Assembly (NCBI GenBank): GCA_900550365.1
Contig: URRR01000015.1
Coordinates: 1 to 53,092, forward strand
Origin: an uncultured Prevotella sp.
GTDB taxonomy: Bacteria > Bacteroidota > Bacteroidia > Bacteroidales > Bacteroidaceae
Direction: 5' to 3'
DNA: 53,092 nt
Position numbers and translations under genes: made by a program. Positions 16,619-24,582 of this stretch are shown one piece after another; position 1 is the stretch's first letter, and the number at the start of each line of letters is the position of its first letter. Below the pieces are notes generated by a model. That model ran no database searches, was not told the DNA's origin, and saw nothing but the letters and a program-made list of their open reading frames with translations.

Positions 16619-18487
16619 TTAAATATTAATATTTACTCCACCCATAAATGTCGCTTTAGGCATAGGGTAGCCGTAGTTAATCTCATATTTCTGTGCCAGC
16701 AGATTCTCGCCTTTCGCCCAGACGCTCAGCCAGGGCAGCGCACGATAGGCGGCTGTGACGTTCAGCAGGAGGAAGTTCTCCTTCACTTCGTCCGGGTCAG
16801 TCTGCGTGTACAGACCTGCCACATACTGCAGTCCGCCTGCCAGTGTCCAGCGTCCACGCCGATAGTCAGCACCTATATAAGCCTTATGCTCCGGCGATGC
16901 AAGCACCTTGTTGTGCATGTGCAGATAACTGTAGTTACCGTTCAGGCTGAGGTAACGGCTGGCTCTCCACGCAAACTCGGCCTCAACGCCTGAGTTCTCA
17001 ATGGCTCCCGTGTTCACATTCATAGGCCGGCCGTCAACCATTGCGGTCTGAATCATGTTGTCGCCGTTGATATAAAACAGGTTGACACCATACGAGAAAG
17101 CCCCGTCCTTAAGCCTCTGCTTCCACGACAGCTCATAATTCATCATGCGTTCAGGCCGCAGGTCGGCGTTCGCCGGACGCCACAGATACATCTCACGTAT
17201 CATCGGATTGCGGAAGCCCTTGCTCACCATAGCCTTCAACTCGCCGTCCTTTATCATGCGGAACACCAGCCCACCCTGCGGCACCCACTCCGTGCCGCTC
17301 TGCGAATGGTGGTCAAGGCGCACTCCGGCGTCTACCGTAAGCCAGCGGAACAGATCCTGACGGAAGTCTACATAGCCCGCAATCTCGTTCTCGTGGTGAT
17401 GGCCTATGCGGCCGGTCACCTCCCTTGAGCCTATTGCCTCGTTCCAGGCTTTGCCGTAAATATGCTGCCAGTCAAGCCCAACGGTGATGCGGTTGCCGCT
17501 GAAGAACGTCGCGCTCTGGTATATAGAGAAACCGGTAAGTGCGTCGTTGGAGCGGAAATAGTCAGTCTGCGGAGCCTCGTCTGGGGCATGACCGTCGTTA
17601 ATCTTATGCCGGCCGAAGTTGTGATACACGCTGACCGCTCCCGAGGTATGCCCGTAATGGTTCTCAACCACAGCCGATGCCACGCCCCTCGTTATCCACT
17701 GGCGGGCGCCGAGCAGCGGCTCATGTGTGCTGCCGGGATAAGACGAGTTGAAATGCGTCACGTTGACGTCGGCATATGCCGTCCAGTGGGGCGAGAAGTC
17801 ATAGCCTATCTTGGCATATCCGCCATACTGCTCAAAGCCCATTGACGGGCGGTTGTTGTCACTGCGGCCATACTGCCCGGCAACAACGCTGTACAGCTTG
17901 CCGCTGCGTATGCGGTTGGTAAACTCGCCCTGGAACGTTCCGTAAGAACCAGCGCCGAGACTGATGTCTGTCTTAACGCCGTCCTCACGCATCCTGCGGG
18001 TAACTATGTTGATGACTCCGCCCATGGCGTTAGAGCCGTAAAGCATCGATGCCGGACCACGCAACACTTCCACGCGCTCAGTCAGCATCGTCTGGTAAGA
18101 GTCGCTTATCGAGTGGCCGAACAGCCCCTGATACTGCGGATGACCGTCGATAAGCACCATCATGCGGCCCGAGCCGCTACCCAGTCCACGCAGGCTGATG
18201 CCTCCTGCTGCACCGTCGCTCACGGCATAGCCCATCATTGAGCGCGAGGTAACAAACAGTCCCGGCACCTGCTCTGCCAATGTCGGCAGCACGTTGACGC
18301 GCTGGTTCTCGGTGAGTTTGTCCCTGCCTACGACCGAGATTGTCATCGGCAGATGACGTATGTCGGTGACATTGCGTGTGCCTGTCACCACAACGTTGTC
18401 AAGGGCATGCGTCGTCGTGTCGCGCTGGGCATACACATGGCCTGCGGCCACTGTCAGAATAGCTGCTGCAAATATAATCTTTTTCAC
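16619..18487 (-). CDS. TonB-dependent outer-membrane receptor of the redox cluster
   Basis: This 622-residue protein has a signal peptide (about 1-20) and a TonB box-like start (DNVVVTGTRN). The plug domain has the usual motifs (ISLRGLGSGSGRMMVLIDG, VEVLRGPASMLYGSNAMGGVINIVTRR), and a full beta barrel ends NINI. The size matches BtuB/siderophore/metal receptors rather than SusC. Histidines are frequent in the loops (HHHENE, DHHSQS, LHMHN), which could fit a metal or metal-complex ligand, but this is only a hint. It is first in line before tatA and follows the DUF362 gene, so it probably imports something the periplasmic redox proteins need. Confidence 0.88.
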   Translation of the reverse strand: MKKIIFAAAILTVAAGHVYAQRDTTTHALDNVVVTGTRNVTDIRHLPMTISVVGRDKLTENQRVNVLPTLAEQVPGLFVTSRSMMGYAVSDGAAGGISLRGLGSGSGRMMVLIDGHPQYQGLFGHSISDSYQTMLTERVEVLRGPASMLYGSNAMGGVINIVTRRMREDGVKTDISLGAGSYGTFQGEFTNRIRSGKLYSVVAGQYGRSDNNRPSMGFEQYGGYAKIGYDFSPHWTAYADVNVTHFNSSYPGSTHEPLLGARQWITRGVASAVVENHYGHTSGAVSVYHNFGRHKINDGHAPDEAPQTDYFRSNDALTGFSIYQSATFFSGNRITVGLDWQHIYGKAWNEAIGSREVTGRIGHHHENEIAGYVDFRQDLFRWLTVDAGVRLDHHSQSGTEWVPQGGLVFRMIKDGELKAMVSKGFRNPMIREMYLWRPANADLRPERMMNYELSWKQRLKDGAFSYGVNLFYINGDNMIQTAMVDGRPMNVNTGAIENSGVEAEFAWRASRYLSLNGNYSYLHMHNKVLASPEHKAYIGADYRRGRWTLAGGLQYVAGLYTQTDPDEVKENFLLLNVTAAYRALPWLSVWAKGENLLAQKYEINYGYPMPKATFMGGVNINI

Positions 18488-18515
18488 GTAAATGAGTTAA
18501 GAGTTGAGAGTTATT

Positions 18516-18630
18516 TTTTGAGGTTATACGGTTTGGGGGTTGTAAGGTTATAGGGTTTTCGGGTTATAAGGTTATACGGATAACCTAAAAGCCTTCATAC
18601 CGCAAAACCGTAAGACCTTCAAACCGTAAA
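18516..18630. repeat. GGTTATA-type repeat before the receptor gene
   Basis: GGTTATACGG and GGTTATAAGG units are followed by reverse-oriented AACCGTAAGACC words, so the stretch can fold. It lies between the DUF362 gene and the receptor start, in the 5' region of the receptor transcript. Confidence 0.75.
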
Positions 18631-18682
18631 AATTTTCTGCGGCGGCGCGAGCATCACGCCGGGCCGCCGCATGACGAAGAAG

Positions 18683-19630
18683 TTATTGATTGTCTATATC
18701 TATGAGAGTATAAGCCTTGCTCCCAAGACCTATTTTCTCCGCATAGTCAACGATATGGGTGCCGTGCTGGCGGTTGATGCGCTCTATGAGAGGCTTCGCG
18801 TCATCGCCCTCAACTGACTTGTGGGTGAACACCTTGTCAAGGCAGGCCTTGTCGAGCGCCACCGGGTCGAGCGAGGCCATTATGCCCATGTCCTTCAGCA
18901 TCGGCTCGGCCGGGTGACTGTCGCAGTCGCAATCAACGCTCATGTTGTTCATCACGTTTATGTAAACCACGTTACCCTTCATATACTCATGCACTGCCTG
19001 GGCTGCGGCCACCATGCTCTCGAGGAAATAATCCTGCGCAGGCAGATTGTTCCACAGCTCCTCCGGGCTCTGCACTTTGCCGGCTGTGTGGATATATGCC
19101 TTGCCGGCGCTTGACGCCACGCCTATCGACGCATTCTTAAGTACACCGCCGAAGCCGCCCATGGCATGTCCCTTGAAGTGAGCCAGGTTAATCATAAAGT
19201 CATAGTTGGCCAGGTGGTCGCCCACGATGTCATACTTAATGTGCGTAGTGTCTTTCACTGGGATGCGCATGTCGCCCTGCTCGTCCATTATGTCCACCTT
19301 GGCTATCTTGTCAAACCCGTGTTCACGTATGGTCTTCCAGTGAGCCTCTGTAGTGTTGCGGCTGCCGGCATAAGCCGTGTTACACTCTACTATCGTGCCG
19401 CCCGTCTCGTTTACGAGCTTGCCTATCAGCTCAGGCTTCAGATAATTATGGCCTCCGGCCTCGCCCGTGCTTATCTTCACGGCCACGCAGCCTTTAGCCT
19501 CCTTGCCCAACGCCTTGTATATCTTTACGAGAGCTTCGGGAGATATCTCTTTGGTGAAGTAAACCTTCGACTGAGCCGAAGCACCTATAACCGAAAGCAG
19601 CATGGCTGCCAGTAAAACCAGTTTTCTCAT
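18683..19630 (-). CDS. Secreted DUF362-domain protein
   Basis: The 315-residue protein has a Sec-type signal peptide (about 1-19, ending IGASA) and a DUF362 domain across the rest. Recognisable segments are INLAHFKGHAMGGFGGVLKN, NNMSVDCDCDSHP and LDPVALDKACLDKVF. The DUF362 family is often found with Fe-S proteins and its function is not settled. The CDCDSHP segment could bind metal or a cluster, which is inference. A TAATTTTG -7 box lies at 19665-19672, so this gene may lead the transcript that continues into the receptor, Tat and Fe-S genes. A broken second copy lies just upstream at 19801-19976. Confidence 0.82.
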   Translation of the reverse strand: MRKLVLLAAMLLSVIGASAQSKVYFTKEISPEALVKIYKALGKEAKGCVAVKISTGEAGGHNYLKPELIGKLVNETGGTIVECNTAYAGSRNTTEAHWKTIREHGFDKIAKVDIMDEQGDMRIPVKDTTHIKYDIVGDHLANYDFMINLAHFKGHAMGGFGGVLKNASIGVASSAGKAYIHTAGKVQSPEELWNNLPAQDYFLESMVAAAQAVHEYMKGNVVYINVMNNMSVDCDCDSHPAEPMLKDMGIMASLDPVALDKACLDKVFTHKSVEGDDAKPLIERINRQHGTHIVDYAEKIGLGSKAYTLIDIDNQ

Positions 19631-19664
19631 TGCAGATGATATTTAATTAAACTTTCTCACGCTG

Positions 19665-19672
19665 CAAAATTA
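19665..19672 (-). promoter_or_regulatory. -7 box upstream of the DUF362 gene
   Basis: TAATTTTG on the minus strand lies 34 bases before the ATG at 19630. No clear TTTG at -33. It is the best candidate start for the redox cluster transcript. Confidence 0.4.
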
Positions 19673-19800
19673 CAACGAAAAATTTATTAATATAGTATCT
19701 TTTTTACCGAAATAAATACCATTTTTACAGCAGAAACATCTTTTATGATTCACGTTTCCTTTCCCACCGTCTCACCTTTCCACCGTCTCACCTTCAATTG

Positions 19801-19976
19801 TCAATCTAATACAACAAGTTCATAAGCCTGACAGCCCAGCCTTGTCTGTTCAGCATAATCCATCGTGTGCATACCGTTACGTGAGTCGATGCGTTCAACA
19901 AGGTGTTTCTTGCCGTGGTCTTTTGAGAGCGCACAAGGTCTGTGCAGGCACGTTCGAGCGCCACGGGGTCGAATAG
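19801..19976 (-). pseudogene. Frameshifted 3' remnant of a second DUF362 gene
   Basis: One frame reads DPVALERACTDLVRSQK (from about 19976). A second frame continues with HLVERIDSRNGMHTMDYAEQTRLGCQAYELV and stops at 19801. Together they match the end of the intact neighbour (DPVALDKACLDKVFTHKS ... IERINRQHGTHIVDYAEKIGLGSKAYTL). The 5' four-fifths are missing and the rest is frameshifted, so this is a decayed duplicate. Confidence 0.75.
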
Positions 19977-20070
19977 CCGTATTACGTAAGACCGTTTCCT
20001 TATCAGATATTTGTATTTGAATAAGACTGAGACAGACAGCAACGGAAATGTAAGACAATGCCGGAGGTTT

Positions 20071-20158
20071 TCCAAAAGACGGCAAACGGGCTTGTAAAAG
20101 ACCATGTTTTGCAACGTAAAAGGCGGCCTTTTGCAAGCTAAAAGACCACCTTTTGAAA
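20071..20158. repeat. AAAAG..CTTTT palindrome repeats
   Basis: Four or so units, including AAAAGGCGGCCTTTT and AAAAGACCACCTTTT, lie in the 660-base stretch between the DUF362 gene and the methyltransferase. Apart from the DUF362 remnant and a twice-repeated CCACCGTCTCACCTT word near 19765-19795, I see nothing else there. Confidence 0.85.
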
Positions 20159-20292
20159 TTGAAAGCAGTGCAATATGTTTTGCTGACAATCACCTCGAGC
20201 AAGCACGATTATAATGACTGACTGTAAGAAAAACCGCTTGAGAAGTTACTGTTTTAACCATACTTTTAAGCCAATGCACCTCATCAGATGCT

Positions 20293-21066
20293 TCATACGG
20301 ATAAAATGTAAAAGCATGAAGTGGAAAAATAGTTTCTCACATTCGGTATGTCGGCTAATGTGCGGCACAAAGGCAGAGGTCTGAGGCCGAACTTTGTCTC
20401 ATAATGCGGATTGACAGCCCATAGCAGGCGGTCGGCAATGTGCATGCCGGAAAATCTGACCAGACATTCAAAATGCTCTATTGTGCAGCGTGTCTGTCTT
20501 ATATCAGTAAGTTCTTTTACTGTAGAGTCACTCTCTCCGAATATTTTCAGAACACTCTTATACAGCCTGTCTGGCAATAAGTGGACGTAAGGCAGGTGAG
20601 ACAATATCCTGCTACGGGCTATCTGCTGGTGGCCGCCGAAAGGCATCTGCCAGGCAGGAAATGCGACAAACGCTATTCCACCCGGTGCGAGCAAGCTGCG
20701 TATAACCGTCAGCAACGCCTCCTTGTCTGCAATATGTTCTATCACGTCGTGAGCTATCACCACGTCAAACTGTCTGCCGGAGCTGTCATACTCAAGTATA
20801 TCTTCACACTGGAATGTGCCTTCGGCATGACAGTCTGAAAAATAACGGCGCGCTTGGCTGACGCGTGCCTCATTAACATCTAAACCCGTAACCTTGCAGC
20901 CAAGACGCGCGAAGGGCAGCAGATTGCCGCCCTCGCCGCATCCGATTTCAAATATATTTCCGCCATTTATGTCAATATATCTTGATATATAAGGGATAAA
21001 ATACCTCTCAGTTGTCACCGCTTCTTCCTTGAAGTATTGGCGACGGTCTATGTGCCGGTGTTGCAT
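20293..21066 (-). CDS. Class I SAM-dependent methyltransferase
   Basis: The 257-residue protein has a Rossmann methyltransferase fold with motif I IFEIGCGEGGNLLPFA (about 37-52), the acidic end of strand 2 (VTGLDVNEA) and post-motif VIAHDVIEHI, as in UbiE-like and polysaccharide-associated methyltransferases. The substrate cannot be inferred. The start lies inside the 3' end of the sigma-factor gene (59-base overlap in another frame), so translation may be coupled to it. It is the last gene before a 300-base repeat-rich gap. Confidence 0.85.
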   Translation of the reverse strand: MQHRHIDRRQYFKEEAVTTERYFIPYISRYIDINGGNIFEIGCGEGGNLLPFARLGCKVTGLDVNEARVSQARRYFSDCHAEGTFQCEDILEYDSSGRQFDVVIAHDVIEHIADKEALLTVIRSLLAPGGIAFVAFPAWQMPFGGHQQIARSRILSHLPYVHLLPDRLYKSVLKIFGESDSTVKELTDIRQTRCTIEHFECLVRFSGMHIADRLLWAVNPHYETKFGLRPLPLCRTLADIPNVRNYFSTSCFYILSV

Positions 21067-21490
21067 ATTTCTTCAGTCGTTCAAGAACAGACAAGCGGAA
21101 CACCTCACGGTAGCCTTCAGGCAGGCGGTTGACCAATTCCATAATCTCTTCAAACGATATACCGCATTCACTCTCGTCATCATCGGTCTGCATATCTGCC
21201 ATCTCGACAGCTTCAACAGCCACATTGTTTTGCTGACACTTCATGTACCTCAATGCCAGATTGACTACTATGCGGGTCATCCATGCGTCAAGCCTGCTGA
21301 CATCCCGTAGTCTGCCTATTGACGAATAGATAATAATAAAACCGTCGTGCAGCACGTCTTCAGCTGCCTGTTTATAACCGGTAATGCGAAGACATACAGC
21401 AAACAGCTTGGCTGAGTACGTTTCATATAACCAAGCCTGAGCCTGTTTGTCTCCCTGTTTACATCGTCTTATAAGTTCTTCCGTATTCAT
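21008..21490 (-). CDS. Sigma-70 family (ECF-like) sigma factor lacking region 4.2
   Basis: Residues 1-100 look like sigma region 2 (KLFAVCLRITGYKQAAEDVLHDGF, then LDAWMTRIVVNLALRYMK). Region 4 begins normally (EIMELVNRLPEGYREVFRLSVLE). The helix-turn-helix that should follow (usually GYSHKEIAE...) is absent: the frame runs out of register through the start of the methyltransferase gene and stops after LQGRSGDN. The 160-residue product should therefore not bind -35-type elements. It may be a broken gene after a recombination event, or a truncated protein with another role. No anti-sigma gene is adjacent. Confidence 0.75.
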   Translation of the reverse strand: MNTEELIRRCKQGDKQAQAWLYETYSAKLFAVCLRITGYKQAAEDVLHDGFIIIYSSIGRLRDVSRLDAWMTRIVVNLALRYMKCQQNNVAVEAVEMADMQTDDDESECGISFEEIMELVNRLPEGYREVFRLSVLERLKKYATPAHRPSPILQGRSGDN

Positions 21491-21796
21491 GACTACCCTA
21501 TTATTTTATGATATAAGGTAACACGAAATACTGCATAGGGAGATATAAAAGTTAACAGTAAAAAGTCTGATTAAATAAAAAACGAAGCTTGAAGATTGTA
21601 AAATCCATGTGCTTAGCCATGCATTTTAGTTATACACACTTCATCTTTGCGTTCCTGCGGATTTACAATCTGCAGGATATGAGTATAAGGATTCGTAATC
21701 CGAAAAACTTACAAAACCAAGGTGGAATTTATTGTCAGGATCAACCGGTCATCCCTCATAATCTTCAGACCTCACAGCCCAATTACAAATAATGAC
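21491..21796. other. Gene-free spacer with short inverted words
   Basis: I find no gene in these 306 bases. Words such as GCGGATTTACAATCTGCAGG and GGATTCGTAATCC form short hairpins and resemble non-coding repeats. The ABC ATPase stop lies at the right end. Confidence 0.5.
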
Positions 21797-22603
21797 TTAC
21801 TTTCTATCTACATTAACGTGCAGAGTGGCCTTGTCGAAGGTTATTCCGGAGCGTTCAACAAAGGCCGAGAGGCTGTCGTCTTCTGCCAACCGGCGCGGCG
21901 AGCCGATGCTTATTTTACCTCCACCCGGCATCAGCCAGAGAGTGTCGGCTGTCCGAAGGGCCAGCTCAAGGTCGTGAGTTGACATGAATATGGTCTTTCC
22001 GGCCTCGTGGCTAAGGCGCATCAGCAGAAGCATTGTCTCCACCTTGCTGGGATAGTCAAGGTAGGCGGTAGGCTCGTCGAGGATTATCACGGGCGTCTGT
22101 TGTGCCAGGGCCTTGGCTATCATGGCTTTCTGCCGCTCGCCGTCGCTAAGCGTCGACACGCTGCGCGCGGCAAGATGTGCTATGCCTGTCTGCCTCATGC
22201 TTTCCTCAACGATGCGGCGGTCGTCACTGCCGAGCGTTCCCCAGAAACCGGTGTACGGTGTACGGCCAAGCGACACGACGTCGCTAACGGTCATGTTTAT
22301 TCCTTCAGGCTTTGACGTAAGCACCACGCCCACCGTCCGTGACAGCTCTTTGTGGGTATAGCTGCCTATTTCTTTACCTTCTATATATATATTGCCGCCG
22401 ACCTTGGGCAGAAACGCGGCCAGCGTCTTGAGCAGCGTTGACTTGCCCGCACCGTTTGCTCCGATGAGGCATGTGAGGCGTCCGCCCTCGATGCCGGCAG
22501 TTATGTCTGACGCCACAATGCGCTCGCCACCCTTTATGCGGTAGCCGATTGATAGATGATCAAGATAGAGTGAAGAGTGAAAAGTGAAAAGTGAAGAATC
22601 CAT
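21797..22603 (-). CDS. ABC transporter ATPase, iron-siderophore/heme/cobalamin type
   Basis: This 268-residue ATPase has Walker A GANGAGKST, the signature LSDGERQK, Walker B VIILDEP and the switch His in STHDLEL. Overall it is closest to FecE/HmuV/BtuD-like import ATPases. No permease or binding protein gene is adjacent, so its partners must be elsewhere. The first 12 or so residues (DSSLFTFHSSL) are read from a TTCACTTTTCAC repeat tract. The ATG in the repeat is the only convenient start, but the natural N-terminus may have been near LDHLSIGY. Confidence 0.88.
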   Translation of the reverse strand: MDSSLFTFHSSLYLDHLSIGYRIKGGERIVASDITAGIEGGRLTCLIGANGAGKSTLLKTLAAFLPKVGGNIYIEGKEIGSYTHKELSRTVGVVLTSKPEGINMTVSDVVSLGRTPYTGFWGTLGSDDRRIVEESMRQTGIAHLAARSVSTLSDGERQKAMIAKALAQQTPVIILDEPTAYLDYPSKVETMLLLMRLSHEAGKTIFMSTHDLELALRTADTLWLMPGGGKISIGSPRRLAEDDSLSAFVERSGITFDKATLHVNVDRK

Positions 22604-22733
22604 GTGAAAAGTGAAGAGTGAAAGTAAAGAGTGAACAATCCATGTGAAAATGAAGAGTGAAAAGTGAAGAGTGAATAATCCATGTGCTTAATCATTTGGA
22701 TTTTTTACTTTTCACTCTTCACTTTTCACTTTT
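22560..22733. repeat. GTGAAAAGTGAAGAGTG repeat tract
   Basis: Three or more imperfect copies of a unit containing GTGAAAAGTGAAGAGTGAA and AATCCATGTG run from 22565 to about 22690, followed by the same word in reverse orientation (about 22709-22733). The tract spans the end of the S41 gene and the start of the ABC ATPase gene and supplies codons to both. Confidence 0.85.
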
Positions 22734-23738
22734 AATCAGCTCCCTCGCAAATTCAATTATCGTGTCCCTGCCTTTCATAAAGTCGTCATCGGTGAGGCCT
22801 ACGCTATAGTCAGGCTCGATGCCGAACTCGGTGCAGTTCATGTCCTTGTCGTACATCGGGCACGCGCTGAACCTTACCGCCCAACCGTTGGGCAGCTCGC
22901 TGCTGAACGGCATGCCTGCGCCGCCACCGGTCTTGTCGCCCACCACGGTGACGTCAGGACAGCACTTCATGTACTTGACAAACTCGTTGGCGGCGCTGAA
23001 CACCTCGCGGTTGGTAAGCACCACTACCTTCTTGTGCCACCGTATGCCGGCCGAGGGCTTCAGCGTCTGCGCCTCCGGCTCTGAGAAGTCGTTGTGGCCG
23101 GTTCCTGTCTTGTGCTGAATGTAGCCTACGAGGATGCTCTCGTCGGTGAAGCGTGCGGCCAGTTTCTCAGCCATGATGAGCTGTCCGCCGCCGTTGCCGC
23201 GGACGTCCAATATCAAGCCGTTGCATGAGGCAAGGTAGAAAAGCACATCGTCAAGGTTGCCGTCGCCTATCGCGTTCTGAAACGACGGGCAATAAATGTA
23301 GCCGATGTTGTCGTCAAGCTTACGGTACTGCAGGCCTGACGCTATTCTGTAATCAGTGCCGAGATAGCGGCGAAGGAGAGAGTCGCTGAAGTTGGTGGGG
23401 TAATCTTCCTTCCAGCTCCAGTATCGGGCGTTGTCAAACGGAGAGTAAAGATTGACGTGACCGTCGCGCAGTTCACCGAGCATATTGCCCAAAACCTCAA
23501 ACAACTGGTCTGAGCTCATGCCGTCATCAATCTGCCTGCTGTACTTCAGATACACCTGATTCCAGTCGAGTCCGTAAGCCTCGCCCTTATATCCGAAGAA
23601 ACAATAATGCTCGTCCATAATCTTCCAAAGAGCCTCGAAGTTGCCTTTCGGGTCGTCAGAGAACTCTTCCTCGTCTACACAAGACACCGTGACAAGCGCC
23701 GCAAGCAGCGGCAATATGGCATAAAAGAACTTTCTCAT
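22719..23738 (-). CDS. S41-family peptidase lipoprotein (C-terminal processing protease-like)
   Basis: The 339-residue protein has a lipoprotein signal (ALVTVSC, Cys20) and an S41 protease core. LILDVRGNGGGQ, then the nucleophile segment REVFSAANEF and the base segment VGDKTGGGAGMPF are visible. It probably cleaves a periplasmic or surface substrate. Its last residues (IKSEK) and stop codon are encoded by the neighbouring GTGAAAAGTGAAG repeat, so the original C-terminus may have differed. It overlaps the upstream DUF3316 gene by four bases (ATGA), showing translational coupling. Confidence 0.9.
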   Translation of the reverse strand: MRKFFYAILPLLAALVTVSCVDEEEFSDDPKGNFEALWKIMDEHYCFFGYKGEAYGLDWNQVYLKYSRQIDDGMSSDQLFEVLGNMLGELRDGHVNLYSPFDNARYWSWKEDYPTNFSDSLLRRYLGTDYRIASGLQYRKLDDNIGYIYCPSFQNAIGDGNLDDVLFYLASCNGLILDVRGNGGGQLIMAEKLAARFTDESILVGYIQHKTGTGHNDFSEPEAQTLKPSAGIRWHKKVVVLTNREVFSAANEFVKYMKCCPDVTVVGDKTGGGAGMPFSSELPNGWAVRFSACPMYDKDMNCTEFGIEPDYSVGLTDDDFMKGRDTIIEFARELIKSEK

Positions 23739-24553
23739 GGAATGATGTGGGTAAGTTTGAATGTCCTTACAAAACCTATCAGGAACATGTTTGAATAAGT
23801 GTGATACTTCAGATTGTTGACCTTTGCCTGGCGGAAGTCGCCGAGATAGCCCACGCGCAGCGTTGTCTTGCCGAGCGTAAAGTCAAGAGTGAGTATCTGG
23901 CGGAGTGACGGTGTGGCGATGATTGTAGTCGGAACTACGTTATGATCATAGTCACCACGGGAGAAAATCTCATAATATGACTGCCCGTAATTGGGACTGA
24001 ACATCACTCCGAAGAGCGGCGCAGACACCTCATAGCGGGCCTTCAGCGGCACACTCCCGAGCCTGAAGCGGTAAGCCGCGGCGGCACTTGGCGAGATGTT
24101 GAGCGCAAGACGTGCCTGGGCAGGATTGTTCCCGTTGCGTGTGTTGTACAGAAACCCGACGTCAAGATCGGCCTGTCCGCCCGCCATTATGTTCAGTCGG
24201 CCGCCCATGAGGTCCCAGTTATAATGCACGCCATAGGTAAACGTGTACTGCCCGGCTATCTCGTTGCCGTCGCCGGAGCGGTTGTCAGCATAGGCGAAAC
24301 TGCCCTGATGTACCAGCATGCGTGACCAGTGGGCCCCCTCGCGGCGGCGTATCGTGTGCGAGATGTAACGCAGCTCGGGGCCCGAATACTTCTCGGGAGA
24401 GAGGTAAGTGTCAAGAATGTTGGCGGCACCGATACCGAGCATCTGGGCGTTGGTTATCACCTTTGCACTCCTGACAGTGTCAGCCTCTTGCGGCATGGCG
24501 GCCACAGGCAGCGCCAGGAGCGCAGTTATTAAAAATGTCTTAACGGCTTTCAT
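23735..24553 (-). CDS. DUF3316-type outer-membrane-like protein
   Basis: This 272-residue protein has a signal peptide (about 1-19, LPVAAMPQ) followed by alternating hydrophobic strands like those of a small outer-membrane beta barrel. It has the YISHTIRRREG and AGQYTFTYGVHYNW segments typical of the Bacteroidetes DUF3316 family. The function is unknown. It is coupled to the S41 peptidase gene by an ATGA overlap and lies 29 bases after the topoisomerase gene. Confidence 0.8.
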   Translation of the reverse strand: MKAVKTFLITALLALPVAAMPQEADTVRSAKVITNAQMLGIGAANILDTYLSPEKYSGPELRYISHTIRRREGAHWSRMLVHQGSFAYADNRSGDGNEIAGQYTFTYGVHYNWDLMGGRLNIMAGGQADLDVGFLYNTRNGNNPAQARLALNISPSAAAAYRFRLGSVPLKARYEVSAPLFGVMFSPNYGQSYYEIFSRGDYDHNVVPTTIIATPSLRQILTLDFTLGKTTLRVGYLGDFRQAKVNNLKYHTYSNMFLIGFVRTFKLTHIIP

Positions 24554-24582
24554 CGTTCAGTATCAGATTATTTTTTCATTTG

